In this document: in pieces, positions 9,461 to 21,480 of the stretch | Numbering within the stretch: the stretch's first letter is position 1 | Layout: every line of letters starts with the position of its first letter | DNA from: Zeus faber | Lineage: Eukaryota > Chordata > Actinopteri > Zeiformes > Zeidae | Direction: 5' to 3' | Assembly: GCA_960531495.1 (NCBI GenBank) | Contig: OY482860.1 | Span: 17,971,462 to 18,035,461 of the forward strand | Length of the DNA: 64,000 bases | Position numbers and translations under genes: made by a program | The notes under the pieces: generated by a model | Database searches by the model: none | What the model was told of the DNA's origin: nothing | Seen by the model: only the letters and a program-made list of their open reading frames with translations

Positions 9461-10114
9461 GCTGATTCGTCTGATTAACTGCTGTTCCCTGTCTCTTCTC
9501 TGTCTCTCCTAGTTGTTGTTCCTTTCCTTTTTCTGTGTTTTCTTGTTTGGTCTCTCTGTCCCTCCCTTAGTGTATGTGTGAAGTCTACCTGTAACTTGCC
9601 TGTCATTTCTCATCTGCTGTTCTGGCTAAAGCCTAGTGGGTACTGTCCTATTCTAAATGGGTTGTTATAATGCAGGTAACGTTGCGGGTCGGGTGAAAAA
9701 GGGGGAGCTGTGGGGTGGGGCCTCTGACCTTCTTTTATTTCTTTCCCTTTTCCTTTGTCTCATTTCCCTGGCTCCTTAATATCCTCCATCATTACCTTAC
9801 ATATTGCTCTGACTGTCTGTTGGTGATTGCTTCCCTCTTGTCTGAATCAACCGAGTACTTCCCTTTCTTTTGCTCTTTTCCCTGACCTATTGTCACCTGT
9901 GTCTTTGGCTTTGTGATGTATTATGTTAGCCTCCATCTCGCTACTACACGCCATGTTAAAAGTGCCCTCTTTTAGCCACTGTGGGTTTCTGTCATGCCAT
10001 TTTTTTCATGCAGTTTTGAATTTGTTTTTTGTGATCTGGAAGGCACCTTATGCTAAGCTCAGAGTTGAATTAAAAGTGCCTCTTGGAAATCCTTTAGCTC
10101 CTAGCATCAGATGC
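9461..10114. other. Possible ERV leader; no LTR found
   Basis: This pyrimidine-rich stretch on the plus strand would be the 5' leader of the provirus on the minus strand. I searched it by eye for the LTR start, the R-U5 motifs seen at 2382-2470 and a TGG-type primer-binding site, and found none. The 5' LTR is deleted, replaced or too diverged. Confidence 0.45.
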
Positions 10115-10775
10115 TAGGGTCACACCGCCAGCAAATGGGGCTGCGGCTTAAAGCCAAATCACTCTTGTCTCGTTAGCGTACGGTCACAATGTCGGGCTTC
10201 TGCGCATTTTGCTTTTGTGGGCATGTCGGCTCAAAATCAACTGGCTGGTGTTGGCTGGCTGGTGTTGGTGTGCCAAATATTTCAAACCTCTCTCCTGTCC
10301 CATATTCAATATAAATTTTATATAAATAGATGGTGCTGTGTGTACTTTTTTTTTGTTGAAATGGTGTAGCTACTTACGTAGCAAAATAAATTACCTCTTG
10401 CTTCTGTCTTTTAAAACAAAGAATTGTCCTTGTTGGAGAAACATGAACGTGTTCCTTTTTTTTTCGATAGTTTAAGGGACGTTTTTCATTAAAAAATAGC
10501 CTAATCATGAACAATGATGCAGTGGTCCAGGCGTCCATTTATCAAGGATCAATGATTTTGAGAGGGCGTATCCACCCTACAATTGGCCATTGCCGGCGCT
10601 GCTCATTTGCATAAAGATGAAATCTCTTCAACTTTCCTTGTTGCCTTGAAGCCGCGAGCTCGTCGCCGGAGGTAGCGCCACCCTGTGCATCATCCACCCT
10701 ATGAAGTCGAGCTCCGTTAGAAATGCATTGCAGCCTGTAGCTTTGCAGCGCATGTATGCCGGCGGTGTGACCGTA
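10115..10775. mobile_element. Non-autonomous DNA transposon (TIR element, about 660 bp)
   Basis: The left end TAGGGTCACACCGCCAGC and the right end, whose reverse complement is TACGGTCACACCGCCGGC, match over about 17 of 18 bases. An internal partial repeat of the TIR (TACGGTCACA at about 10179) suggests internal rearrangement. No transposase frame is present and no clear target duplication was found, so the superfamily (hAT-like is plausible) is open. Confidence 0.65.
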
Positions 10776-11700
10776 CCTTAACCGTGTGCATTGTGATTTT
10801 GGCAGCCCAGTCTACGGGTTTCAGACAACACCGATGTTGTGTTTGATTGGGATTTAAATGTGTGACCACTAAAACTTTGTCTTAATGGAGGATGTCATTT
10901 TTGTACAATTGTCATTAAAATTGCACACGCTATTGAATTGTTGATAGAAAGCAGTTAGGTTGCTGCTATGGAACCTGTTGGTGTCCATCAGATGACCGGT
11001 CCTCCACACTTACCCCTGCTCTTTGCTTGGTTGTCTGCTCCGATAACTCCCATTAACCCCACCATTCTGATAAGGAGCAAGCTCATGTTTCCTAATGTGA
11101 TGTTTCCTAATGCAAATTAGCCTCAATTAGAAGTAGATTACTCCAAATGTGTGCTTTTGCCTCACACATATTTTCTGTCTTTTTTATATTTTATATCTGT
11201 GTTGGTTCACTGTGGGAGCTCCGTTCTGCCCCAGTTAGATCAAGGTTTTCCGGACTTGTTTCTGTTCGTGACAGCTGTGTTTTCTCCTCATTTTCCCTTT
11301 CTACCCCCCGAGCAGATCTTCCTCTTCAAAGAAACCAACGTCGGGGAAGAATTGAAACAATGGGAGGGTGAAAATAGAGTGTGTAAAATGGAGACAGGTG
11401 AAAGCGAGACAGTTGTAATGGATTTAACACCTTCCGATGGATCTAAAAACACGCATATGTATAATTTACATCAGGACCACACGTGTCAAATTGAGTTTTA
11501 GCCCTTTTGCTAGTCAGTGCACACAGTTAGGTTACCCCCTGACCAATTCATATGATAGCTCCTGAAAGTCTCTTGGCTTTTACTGAATTTAATTCCTTTA
11601 CCCACAATTACACATATTCTTGTCAAAGGTACTTAATTTTGCCGTATTTTCTATTTCATAAAGCAATGACGCTTCCACCTGCAGTGAAATGTAAAACTAC
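10776..11700. other. Spacer; an octamer motif near 11110, no gene
   Basis: No coding or repeat family recognised. ATGCAAAT (11110-11117), a POU-factor octamer, sits in an AT-rich non-repetitive block with CAATTAG nearby (11090-11140). Open frames at 11147-11501 show no recognised motif. Confidence 0.4.
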
Positions 11701-11728
11701 CTCGCAAATTGTCCAAAACTCTTGAACC

Positions 11729-12686
11729 TCACCTCACCTTGAACTCTTTGTCATGTTTGTCAAACCATTCCCGAACATTTTTTGCAGTGTGGTAGGGCAC
11801 ATTATTCTGCTGAAAGAGGCCACTGCCATCAGGGAATACTGTTGCCACGAAGGGGTGTATTAGGTCTGCAACAATGTCCAGGTAGGTGGTACATGTCAAA
11901 GTAACATCCACCTGAATGCCAGGACCCAAGGTTTCCCAACAGAACATTGCCCAGAGCATCACACTGCCTTCAGTTGTTTGCCTTCTTCCCATACTGTATA
12001 CTGGTGCCATCTCTTAACTAGGTAAATGAAGCACGCACACCCGGCCATCCGCATGATGTAAAAGAAAACGTGATTCATCAGACCAGGCCTTCTTGCTCCA
12101 TAGTTCAGTTCTGATGCTCACGTGCCTATTGTAGGCACTTTCTGTGGACAAGGGTCAGCATGGGCACTCGGTCTGTGGCTACGCAGCCTCATATGCAGGA
12201 ACACACAGTGCATCTGTGATGCACTGTGTGTTCTGACACCTTTCTATCATAACAGCATTAACTTTTTCAGCAATTTGTGCTACAGTAGCTCTTCTGTGGC
12301 ATGGACCAGACGGCTAGACTTCGCTCCTCCCATGCGCATCAATGAGCCTTCAGCTGTCGCCGGTTCACCGGTTGTCCTTCGTTAGACCGCTTTTGCTAGG
12401 TACTAACCACTGCATACCGGAACCACCCCTCAAGACATACAAACAAGACCTGCCATTTTGGAGGTGCACTGAAGTGCTTGTCTAGCCATCACAATTTGGC
12501 CCTTGTGAAAGTCGCTCAGATCCTTACACTTGCCAATTTGTCCGGCTTCCAACACATCAACTTCAAGAACTGACTGTTCACTTGTTGCCTAATCCCACCC
12601 CTTGTCAAGTGCCATTGGAACGAAATTATCCATGTTATTCACTTCAACTGTCAGTGATTTTAATGTTGTGACTGATCGGTGTATAT
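11729..12686 (-). pseudogene. Tc1-like transposase, truncated and inactive
   Basis: The minus-strand frame at 11729-12010 reads GSVMLWAMFCWETLGPGI, YLDIVADLIHPFVATVFPDG and LFQQNNVPYHTAKNV, the C-terminal catalytic half of a Tc1-family DDE transposase. Normal FQQDNAPCH is FQQNNVPYH, so the second catalytic Asp is Asn. Further right, frameshifted minus-strand pieces give the N-terminal part (KGQIVMARQ near 12500). The right end at about 12600-12686 (a TTTTAATGTTGTG segment then ATCGGTGTA) has the form of a terminal inverted repeat. The left end is lost after EFKV, so no partner repeat was found. Confidence 0.85.
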
Positions 12687-12744
12687 TTCTGTCTGCTTGA
12701 CCCTCTTTCTTACTCTCCGGTGACCCTGCATTCCTGTGTCCAGG

Positions 12745-12746
<2 letters not shown>

Positions 12747-12803
<57 letters not shown>
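12747..12803. repeat. (TG)n microsatellite
   Basis: About 28 uninterrupted TG units. The Thr-His repeats in antisense frames here are translation artefacts. Confidence 0.98.
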
Positions 12804-12804
<1 letters not shown>

Positions 12805-13540
12805 GTGTGCATTAGCCGAGGCAGGTTTGACATGAGGCTCAGCAGAACAGGGCAACCCATTGCTAGATAGATTAGCCGAGGCACCGCAGGACCCATCAGC
12901 ACACTTAATGACATAGTGCACATAACAAGCAAATAGCAGCCAAAATCAAAATGAGGCAGCGGTGGAGTGGGAACGACAGAATACGGAGAGATGGGAACAG
13001 GAAAAAAAAACGGTTCTGGCCTGGCCTGCCTGCTTTGCCAGTAGCTGCTGCTCTCTGAGCCAAAAGTAAAGCAGGTTGGCAGCGATAAGTAATCACCATA
13101 CACGAGGCGTGCCCTTCATTACAGGCTGAGACGGCCGACTGGAGACTTGAGCAGCCACATACCGCTAATTCTGATGAGAAGATGCCAGTTCCTAATTCCT
13201 CCCCCTGCCAGTTTTGCACTCCCTTCTTTCTCCCGCCTTGCCCCAAATATTTCTGTCAGTGTCCACTCTGAAGGCTGAAGGACACCCAGGTTGTGGGTAT
13301 TTGATGTGGTGCAACCTTGCCTGACATGGCGGAGACATTCAGATTCTTTCCTGATATGTCAAAAAAAAAAAAAAAACCTTTCTCATCTCAGGCTTGAGGG
13401 AGAGGGGAACAGGAACTTTCAAAAGGACACAAGCTCCGGCGGCTGATCTCCAACGTCATGGTGCGGGGGGGATAGACACAAACAAGTCAACAAGTGTGTG
13501 TATTTTTTATTATTTTTTATTTTATTTATTTTTTTTTTCA

Positions 13541-13900
13541 ACTTGTGCTTTCAGCATGCTGGGCATACAACACAGAGTATTTATGCCATTGCATCTTGGA
13601 CAGAGTGAGTCTGCAAGTGGAGTTCAACTTCTCAACCTGCAATGCAACTCTTTATTAATTCATTAATCATCAAGAACTGCTGCAATAACTCTGTCCTGTG
13701 GTTGACCTATAAGATGACAGGAGCACATTTTTTGGTTATACAGAACCACCATCAACCCCCCTCTTTGGAGAACAATTTATCATATTTGGGTCTACAAACA
13801 ACTGATCACTACTCCAAGAGGGGGAGATTCACCACGGTGAGACAATTAAACATAGAAACAAACAACATTTGCACAAAAACATGAACATTGGACGAAAACT
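13541..13900 (+). repeat. Unassigned repeat pair, copy 1
   Basis: Colinear with 15318-15640 in the same orientation, including an identical 34-base block (13611-13644) and an identical 23-base block (13805-13827). Both copies follow a T-rich run. Roughly three quarters or more of positions agree by eye. Neither copy has TIRs or an LTR signature that I can see. Confidence 0.85.
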
Positions 13901-14015
13901 AAAACTACAACTGGTCACGTGGCCTCTTCCTGTCATAGTTATGGGAGTAACTGAGGGAGGAAAGGAGAGGAATGCAACCAGGAGGGTGCTGGGGTGCATT
14001 CAAAGCAAGTGTGGT

Positions 14016-14016
<1 letters not shown>

Positions 14017-14057
<41 letters not shown>
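14017..14057. repeat. (GT)n microsatellite
   Basis: About 20 GT units between the two copies of the unassigned repeat pair. Confidence 0.98.
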
Positions 14058-14058
<1 letters not shown>

Positions 14059-15317
14059 TTGCTTTTATTGGGAGAAACAAGCAATCCAGTGTGAGGATGT
14101 CAAATGAATCTGTGTTTGCGCGGCAGGAGCAATGGCATGCCTGGTTTGCTAAGAGGGTCTAGAATGAACAGGCGCCTAACGTGGGCAAACTGTTAAAGGC
14201 GACAGCTAAAACCATCACTTGCACCAGTGGTGGGTGGGTGTCTTTTCAATTAATATTATTTAACCAATATGTTAAATTTCTGTTATTACATGTGATTACA
14301 AATGTGAATGTCGCACTTGTGGCCTAAAGCTGTGCTGTTGCTCCATAGCTATACGGAGTCGAGAAGAATAGCTAAATGTGCAAAAATATCCAAAGGAAAT
14401 AGTCAATTAATGACTGTGTTTGTCCTGTGTTTGGGTTCATCTTGAACATCATCGCTAACATTCTATGCATATGATAAGTAGAAAGGCAATAGCTGTGGCT
14501 AAGTGGGAGTTTAGTTGTTATTGGTCTAAAATATAAACTCAGGGCTTAATTTGTACCGGATTCTGCTACGACATGTTCCGGGACCTCCCGGTTTGGGACC
14601 GGCACCATTTGATTGGATCCGGATCTGTTTCTCCAAACAAAACAAGTAGAAATAGTGTGTTTTTAAATTATAATTATTTTAGGGCTGTGCTGTCTCAGAA
14701 TTGGATTTGACTGTTCAATGCAAACTCGCTGAAGCAGAGCGGGTGGGGGATGGAAGCGGGACTGCTTGGCTCTTCCTATAGGCGTCCATCATCCTGAGGC
14801 GGGGTGCAGAGTGGGAGTGATTGGGGCGTAGCACCTGACTCTGGACACTCACTGACAATACAGACAATGGGACGAGTGTTGTGTGACCCAGCGATGGGGT
14901 GCCCGCGATCAGCATGCCAGAGTTGTGTTTTTTTATTTTACGTCTCCTTACGGAACAAAACATGCAGGTGTGGAATGAAACCGTGCGTAATGGGAACACT
15001 TTGTCTGTGACTCTCTCCTTGATCATTCCCTCTCTGTGCGTTATGTGCGGAAAATAACGTTAAGGAGTCTAAAAGTCGTGTCCGGTTCCTCCGTTCCCCG
15101 TCCCCACACCGTTTTTAGTTGTTTTATTTGAAGGAATGGGGCTCGGCACTCTGTGTTGCTCTCCGGAAATGAGAGCGCAGGGGGAGCCGCGTCCGGACGT
15201 GGATGATTCACACATACAAAAATATATTTATGAGTCCCCTTATTTAAATTCCTCATTGTTAGATATCCCTGTGCATTTTGTAAGCTTCTATCTGTTTCAT
15301 CCTTTTAGTTTTTTTTT

Positions 15318-15640
15318 TTATACTTGTGCTGTCACCATGCTGGCCATACATATTTGTATGCCATTTCATCTAGGACAGAGTTATACTGCAAGTGGAGTTC
15401 AACTTCTCAACCTGCAATGTCACTTTTAATCCATTCTTTAATCATTAAGAACTGCTGCCATAACTCTGTCCTTTGGACGATCTGTGGGATGACAAGAGCA
15501 CAGCTTTTGGTTGCACGGAACCGCCATCAATCCCCCTCTTTGGAGCACGATCTTACCATGTTTTGGTCTTCAAACAACTAATCACTACTCCAAGAGGGGG
15601 AGAATCGCCACGGGTCTGACAAATAAAAATAGAACCAAAC
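15318..15640 (+). repeat. Unassigned repeat pair, copy 2
   Basis: Direct copy of 13541-13900 about 1.77 kb downstream. Identical blocks lie at 15386-15419 and 15581-15603. The sequence between the copies (13901-15317) and outside them is not similar, so this is not a simple tandem duplication of the whole interval. Confidence 0.85.
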
Positions 15641-15649
15641 ACGAACACG

Positions 15650-18600
15650 TGTACGTGACTCGTCCCAATTTGTTGTGGTGTATGACGTCGGAATTATATC
15701 ATAGCGCCTCCAAGCTCCAAATCACCCTGCCCTGCAGCCACAGCAGACCCCCCCAGCCTTCTGAGAAGCCGGAAGCCAGCGGAACCCACGCCCAGCCCTG
15801 AGGAGCATAAACCAGTCCCAGCGAGCGTGAGGAGACCTTGCACCCCTGAGGAGCACATATACAACCCACCCTCATGAACAGGCGCAGAACCGGGTCATGG
15901 ATGCCAGGCACGGTTCACAGGCCTCGAGCAAGGTCTCGCGCTGACCGCCTGAACCGGAACCACAGCTGAGCCGGCCCCACCCTAGGTCTACGTACTGAGT
16001 TTGAGTTCTGCCACTGTGTGGGATATGCAATGCACACCAGCGCAGGGGTGCAGTAGGCCAGGCAGCGGCCATGCAGTCCCAGCCGGACCCGACCGTGCCC
16101 CATGTCCTGTTATTGTAATGGACACTGACTGACAACCAAAAAACGACTGCTCGACTTGAAGAATATCAGTTGACTGACTGGTTTCCGACTGATAATTCGA
16201 CTCGTTGACTTTAAGGGGGCAGCCCATTTATTATTTTTTTATTTAAGTTTCCTAACTGAATGAAACCAAAAGCCCTGTGTGTTCCTGCCGTGTCACACAT
16301 GGCAGCTTAAGCTTCCCATGTGCATCCAATGCATACGTTCTGTCTTTTTTTTTCTCCCACCGACCCGCCGGATCTGAGGTCGCCCACCTGAGGTCTTGTG
16401 ATCATCAGAAGGAAGGCAAGAAAGGTGCCAGAGCAAGCTTCTCGGGAACTATTTGTGGAGGTGATCAAGGGAACGCAAATGTGACTCAAAAGTAAAAATA
16501 ATAAAGGTATGTGAGGAAGTTGAAGAGAGACAGACTGACGTAATGTAGAGAGGAGGAGAGAGGGAGCAAGGAAGTCGGGGTAGGATAGAAAGGTGTGAAG
16601 GATGGGGAGACTGTTTTATCCATCATCATACATCATTTTTTTTAAGTTCAACTCAAACGCATGAACAGACTTGATTTCAGAATCAAAACCCGCTTGTTGG
16701 GCCAAGTGCATTTTCATATTTAAGGAATCTACAGTGGTGAATATCGGAACGTTGCTGTGCAGACAATTAGAAAAAAACTAAACAGTCAGAAAATACAACA
16801 AAAATAGATAAAAATAAAAATAAAAAATGCAGGATAAAGTGGCAGAATGGTTGCCAGTATGGCTGTAAATGGATGTACTATACTGGATGAATAAATATGA
16901 ATACAACAATACTAGCAGTAGTAGGTATAAATAATCACTATCTTTACAATGTCATTACAGTATTATTACAAATTGCACATATAATACTGTAATATATGTG
17001 ATTACCGTTTCTCTGATAGGAATAGAAGATTTGTTATCACAGCGTTGGCGATGTTTGGGGAAATAGCGGCATAAGTAGCATCAAGTGGATTGAACCGGCG
17101 TACTGAAATCTCATAGCTTGTGCATTTAGGTGACAATACAGAACGCTGAATGCTATCTCTCAGGCAGCAGGGGTAATAGGGAAGGGAAGACGGCGTGAAA
17201 GAAGGGGCCTAATGGAAAGGGGGTGACATGTCTCATTCTCTCATTCTATGTTGCACAATAAGCCCCGGTCCCTGTACCGCGCCCAAAGCGGCGACGAGGT
17301 AAGAGCTCTGATAAAGGCTGAGCAGAGCTCCCCAAAGTGAAGCCAAAAGGTCCGGGCCCAAAAAGACGTGAAATGCCACTGTACCGCACCGTCTGCACCG
17401 TTTCTTTGTCCCTTTTACTAGACCACGGAACGCTGCATGTGCATCAGCCTGTAACAGTCTGTCTGTTGGGGTGCAAAGAAACACCGGGAGAGGAATCCAA
17501 ATGGGGATTCTCAACTCAGAAAGGTGAAAATGCAGTCATATTATGTCTTGGATGATTAGTTGATGAAGTAGGAGTTTGACTGACAAATTGACTGCGTCTA
17601 CACAATCAAAATCTTTAGCAAACATCAAGCGGTGAGTTTTAACACCTACGTACAACTACGCACACGTGAGCGTGTCTTACAGTAGAGACAAGGTAGAGAC
17701 AAGTTGCATCAAGGTTAATCTGATTGTTGGTGTCATCAAGTTCGGCACGGCTGGGGAACGCTTTCACAGTTGATGGGGTTGGGGGGTATTTACTGTAGCC
17801 GCTCTGAGTGGGAGCGTGTGGCTCCCCGGCGGCCACTCAGCGAAGCCGAGCCGACGCCCGTCGCCCGTCTCGGCCCGAGAGGGCGACCAAGCTTCGCCTC
17901 GACGAGCGGCGCTTCCCCCGCTCACCTTCACCCCCCGGCTCCACGCCGTCCTCAAGGTTAAGCCTAAGCCCTGTGCTGCCACTTCCTCTTACCCCCCCCT
18001 CCCCCCATGGCTGCTGCTCCCTTTCTTCTCAGCCTCCTCACTCTCAGATCCCTTCTCCCTGTGGAAATATAGCTTTTCCACGTTGGCTCCCCCCACCATT
18101 TTACAGTTTGTTTTTTTTGTCCCCCCCCCCTCTGTTATTTTTGGTCCACTGTTCCTTCTCGGTTCCCGCTGTCACTGGCATTCTGACTCTCAATCTGCCA
18201 CCCCCCCTGCCCCCATCCCGCCCTCTCAGTTTGCTGCTGTCAATCTCTCTCTCTCTGGCTCTTTCTCGCTCTCTCTCATAACCCATATTCCCTCTGTCAT
18301 TTAATCTCTCACTGCAGCAAGTCAGTCTCCTGGTTTGGGCAATGGGGGGAAAAGGTCTCCATCTGTGCCTGCTCATATTAAACGCCGCCCTCCTGTGGTT
18401 GGGAGGGTGGCGTGGGGAGGTGGTGATCGGTGATGTCATGATTTGGGGGGGGTTTGCATGGATGGTATGAGTTACTTGCACAATAACCTGTTTGCATAGG
18501 TCAGGTTCTCAACACGGGGTCCGGGAAACCCCAGGGGTCCTGCGAGGGGGTTCTAGGGGTTCCCCAGCGAAGTGATTAACAGTTAAACTGTTTCACTGTT

Positions 18601-20300
18601 TTTATCTCCCTAAATATAATATAGACATGTCTGGAGGGTTTGGACTAAAACGTGTCAAATTGTAAATCAATCATGTCCCTTCAGATTGAGGTCCGTGCAG
18701 TACAGATTCGGAGCAGCATCGATTCCACGCTTGATTTTCATATGGTGCCAAATTTGGTTTTATGTGTTTATGTTTTTTGTATTTTTTTGGTCTGGGGATC
18801 CAAGGGGAGTGGTTCTCACAGGCTATGTTTCCTAAGATCTTGTCCTGAATTAGCACTCGCTCTTCCGCTCATTATGATGTCTCCAGCTGCCCTCCCAGAG
18901 GACGTACTTATATTTAACACCAATGCAGAGGGTATCGTTCAAATTCAATTGAACGCCAGCCAGGCAGGAAGCCAGCCAGACCTTAAATGGCTTTAGAATT
19001 TCACAAAATGGACGATGCGTGGGCATGGTTGATAATGTGCCGGCCAATTTAATTCTGCCTCCGTCGTATTGATGCGTAAATGATAAATAAGGAAGGCGTT
19101 CCCGTTACATTTTTGAAGAGCAGTTGTGATTGCACAGTATGTCCTCAATCTGGACGTAAATTGGTTTGTTATAAATCCCCCATGCGAATAGCGCACCACG
19201 TGTCAGCCAATACCAAATCTCCAATATCTCTTGTATATACAGTATATGGGTCATCTATTTAAATACATTCATTCTCCCTGATGCAGCGGAAATACTGACA
19301 TGCAGACTGTTTGAGCTTTTTTTTTCTGAGGACCTTTTGCATCACAAGAATTTCAACATCTGTACATCTGTACAATTCAATAGATCAAACGTTTTGTGTC
19401 CTGGATGACCAGTCAGTGTAAACCCCTACCAAGTACAACCCCCCCCCCCGCCCCTTCCCGAAAACCCAATAAAAACAGAATTGTTCTGACTCCATTGGAA
19501 TTATTGCGCTTCAAATGGGCCGTGCAAAATGCAATCTGGTATAAGTTAGCTGACAATTTACCAGGTCATGGAGCAGGAGATTCAAAACCTTTTATAACTT
19601 TCTTTCTTTTTTTTCCTCCCGCCTTTCATTGACATATTAATATTCCTCCTGGAACCACAATGACACTGCAGGTTGATTACTGGTAAAATATAATAATAAT
19701 AAATTGAAGAAACAAAAAGCTTATTTATTAAGCTGGATTTCTTATTGTATGTCATTCTGGATATGTTACGCCGTGTTATTTCCAAATGCTGACAAATGAA
19801 CGTCCACACTGTCTCAATCCAATAAATTAGAATATAATGTAGTTATAATGTAATTATCATGGACCTGATAAGTTTTTCATTATGTTCTTTGCTCTGTATT
19901 CTGCACTATTGCACTCTTTGCAAAAACCTACATTGGATTTGTTGGTTGGCACAACGTGGCTGAGTAATGTTCGGTTCCCAGTAATACTTTCTTTCTTTTG
20001 TTATGGTTGGTCTCAGCAATTCAGGGTCCAGTTTGGAAAAGTGAATCTGCACATAAATGAGGCCGGGTTTGCAAGAATGCTCCAAAAAAATCAATCAGTG
20101 TTATTTTCTTTGTGTTGGGAACAACATATTCCACAAATGGCCTCATCGGGTTCACCCTTATAAGCAATTTGAGGCTCTGGAGCAACATGCAAGTCTTCTT
20201 AATCTCTGTTAGCCAGTAATTATGACTTGAGAAAGTAGGATACCTCCAAGCTGAAATGGAAAATGCGGAATTTGTGAGACTGCTTTATCAATAAAAGGAG
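15650..20300. other. Mostly unrecognised spacer; a GC-rich block at 17810-17960
   Basis: No supported gene. 15690-16090 is GC-rich and Pro/Arg-like in several frames without a known motif. 16100-16230 has TCGAC-type repeats that could be an old hAT end. 17810-17960 is dense in CpG and could be a small CpG island. 18000-18300 is a pyrimidine-rich tract (C, CT) that creates false open frames. Possible dispersed repeat copies are listed separately. Confidence 0.4.
16694..16920. repeat. Dispersed repeat D, copy 1
   Basis: Shares ordered blocks with 21272-21480: GGGCCAAGT(G/A)CATTTTCA, AAGGAAT, an ATTGCT/GTTGCTGTGC segment, AGTATGGCTG and GATGAATAAATATGAAT versus CATGAATAAATATGAAT. This type of sequence is a common teleost interspersed repeat, probably a LINE or SINE tail. 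The family was not assigned. Confidence 0.6.
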
Positions 20301-20319
20301 GAGCATGTTTGAAATTAAA

Positions 20320-20600
20320 TCCATTTTATCCAGATCATTTATCCAAATAAGATGAGATAAGACTTCACTGATCGCCGGAAGGCAAATTCAGCAGTTACAG
20401 CAGCAAAGAAAGAGACACATTAAAATGAGATACGAAATAACACTTATGGACACATCTATCTACACAAGTAAATATGGAATAGCACTACACTAACTACTAT
20501 CGTAACTATTAAGTGGCAGTTTACAGTAAGTACAAGTTACAGTATTGCAGCATTACTAATAAGTGGCATACAGTAGTCTAATCCAAATTAAATCAAGCCC
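20320..20600. repeat. Dispersed teleost repeat tail (AAGACTT..TGATC type)
   Basis: GATGAGATAAGACTTCACTG followed by an AAATTCAGCAGTTACAGCAGC segment matches in style the frequent fish repeat with the motif ACTTTATTGATCCC..GGAAATTCAG. AT-rich sequence follows with no coding content. Assignment is from memory of the motif only. Confidence 0.5.
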
Positions 20601-20833
20601 AGTATAGAATTAGTATGTTGGGACATTTCAATTCTAGAATATTCAATATCGGTTGCATAGGTTACATAGGGGGTAAAAACGAGCCGTGCACGCTCAAATA
20701 CTTTATAATAGAGAATAATTCTCCGACGGTTCAAAATGCTTTCTTTTTTTTACGTCCAACGTGACCACAATCGCCCTGGTTTCCGTAATCAAACTCTCAA
20801 CGTCCCAAGACAAATTAAATTACTTGCTACTCA

Positions 20834-20835
<2 letters not shown>

Positions 20836-20887
<52 letters not shown>
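20836..20887. repeat. (CA)n microsatellite
   Basis: About 26 CA units. Confidence 0.98.
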
Positions 20888-20889
<2 letters not shown>

Positions 20890-21271
20890 TATGAAATGTG
20901 TGTGTAATCTGCTCTGTTTCCGGCGAGTGGTGTCCACCACTCCCCAGATCCCTTATCTGATCTTATCCAGATCTGTTCGCGAGGATCAGTGACACAGTCA
21001 GGTTTCCGCCAAGCCTCCGTTCTCCCTCCGTCTCCCTCCCTCCCATTCCTCACAGCGTTACCTCACCCTGTTCCACCCCTCCGTCACTTCAAAGCGATAA
21101 AGACACTCCGGCTTCTGTTTACCGGGAAAGCGCGTTGAGATTAGGAGTGGTTGTCTTTTATACAATGGCACAACAACGCAACCCTGTGAATATAACACAG
21201 CGGCATCCAGATGATATGTGTTCCAATTATTTAATTCTAGATTTACCCAAACATTCATCCTGAATCTGAAG

Positions 21272-21480
21272 CTGTTTTTTGGGCCAAGTACATTTTCACA
21301 TTCAAGGAATTTGTCATGGTCACTATTGGTGCATTGCTATACGGATAATTTACTACTTAAATAGATGGGTCTAAGTGGCAGTATGGCTGCTAGAAGGTTA
21401 TGGGTATAAAATGTGAATATTGATGGATATACTGTATCATGAATAAATATGAATGTAATAATACAGGCATGGATAACAAT
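21272..21480. repeat. Dispersed repeat D, copy 2
   Basis: Same order of blocks as copy 1 (16694-16920), about 4.6 kb away in the same orientation, with more decay. A weaker third relative may lie at 38395-38520. Confidence 0.6.

Larger units (their letters stand above)
2382..9700 (-). mobile_element. Decayed gamma-like endogenous retrovirus (5' end not found)
   Basis: Read on the minus strand, the domains fall in retroviral order: capsid, CCHC zinc knuckle, protease with DTGA, reverse transcriptase, connection, RNase H with TDSAYA, integrase with zinc finger and a D-35-E core, integrase C-terminal domain, an overlapping env start, polypurine tract and 3' LTR. Nucleocapsid and protease share one frame separated by stops, as in gammaretrovirus-type gag-pol. 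All genes carry stops or frameshifts, the YxDD part of RT is gone and most of env is gone, so it cannot be functional. Three later insertions split it (2471-3058, 5353-5663, 6407-6549). No second LTR and no primer-binding site were found up to 10114, so the right boundary is approximate. Assignment to class I/gamma-like is inferred from domain order and motif style. Confidence 0.9.

Noticed and set aside
12660..13103. Long Thr-His-rich protein frames over CA arrays (also near 25 kb, 35 kb, 48 kb, 62 kb)
   Set aside because: They are translations of (CA)n or (TG)n microsatellites, open only because the repeat has no stop.
16100..16230. hAT element end (TCGAC-rich, GGGGGCAGCCC)
   Set aside because: Motif style is suggestive, but no partner inverted repeat or target duplication was found.
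17808..18481. Proline/serine-rich proteins of 126-162 codons
   Set aside because: Several overlapping frames on both strands over pyrimidine-rich and GC-rich DNA, with no domain and no splice logic.
18500..18850. DNA element around GGTTCTCAACACGGGGTCC
   Set aside because: Resembles the start of a common short element, but the other end is not in inverted orientation.
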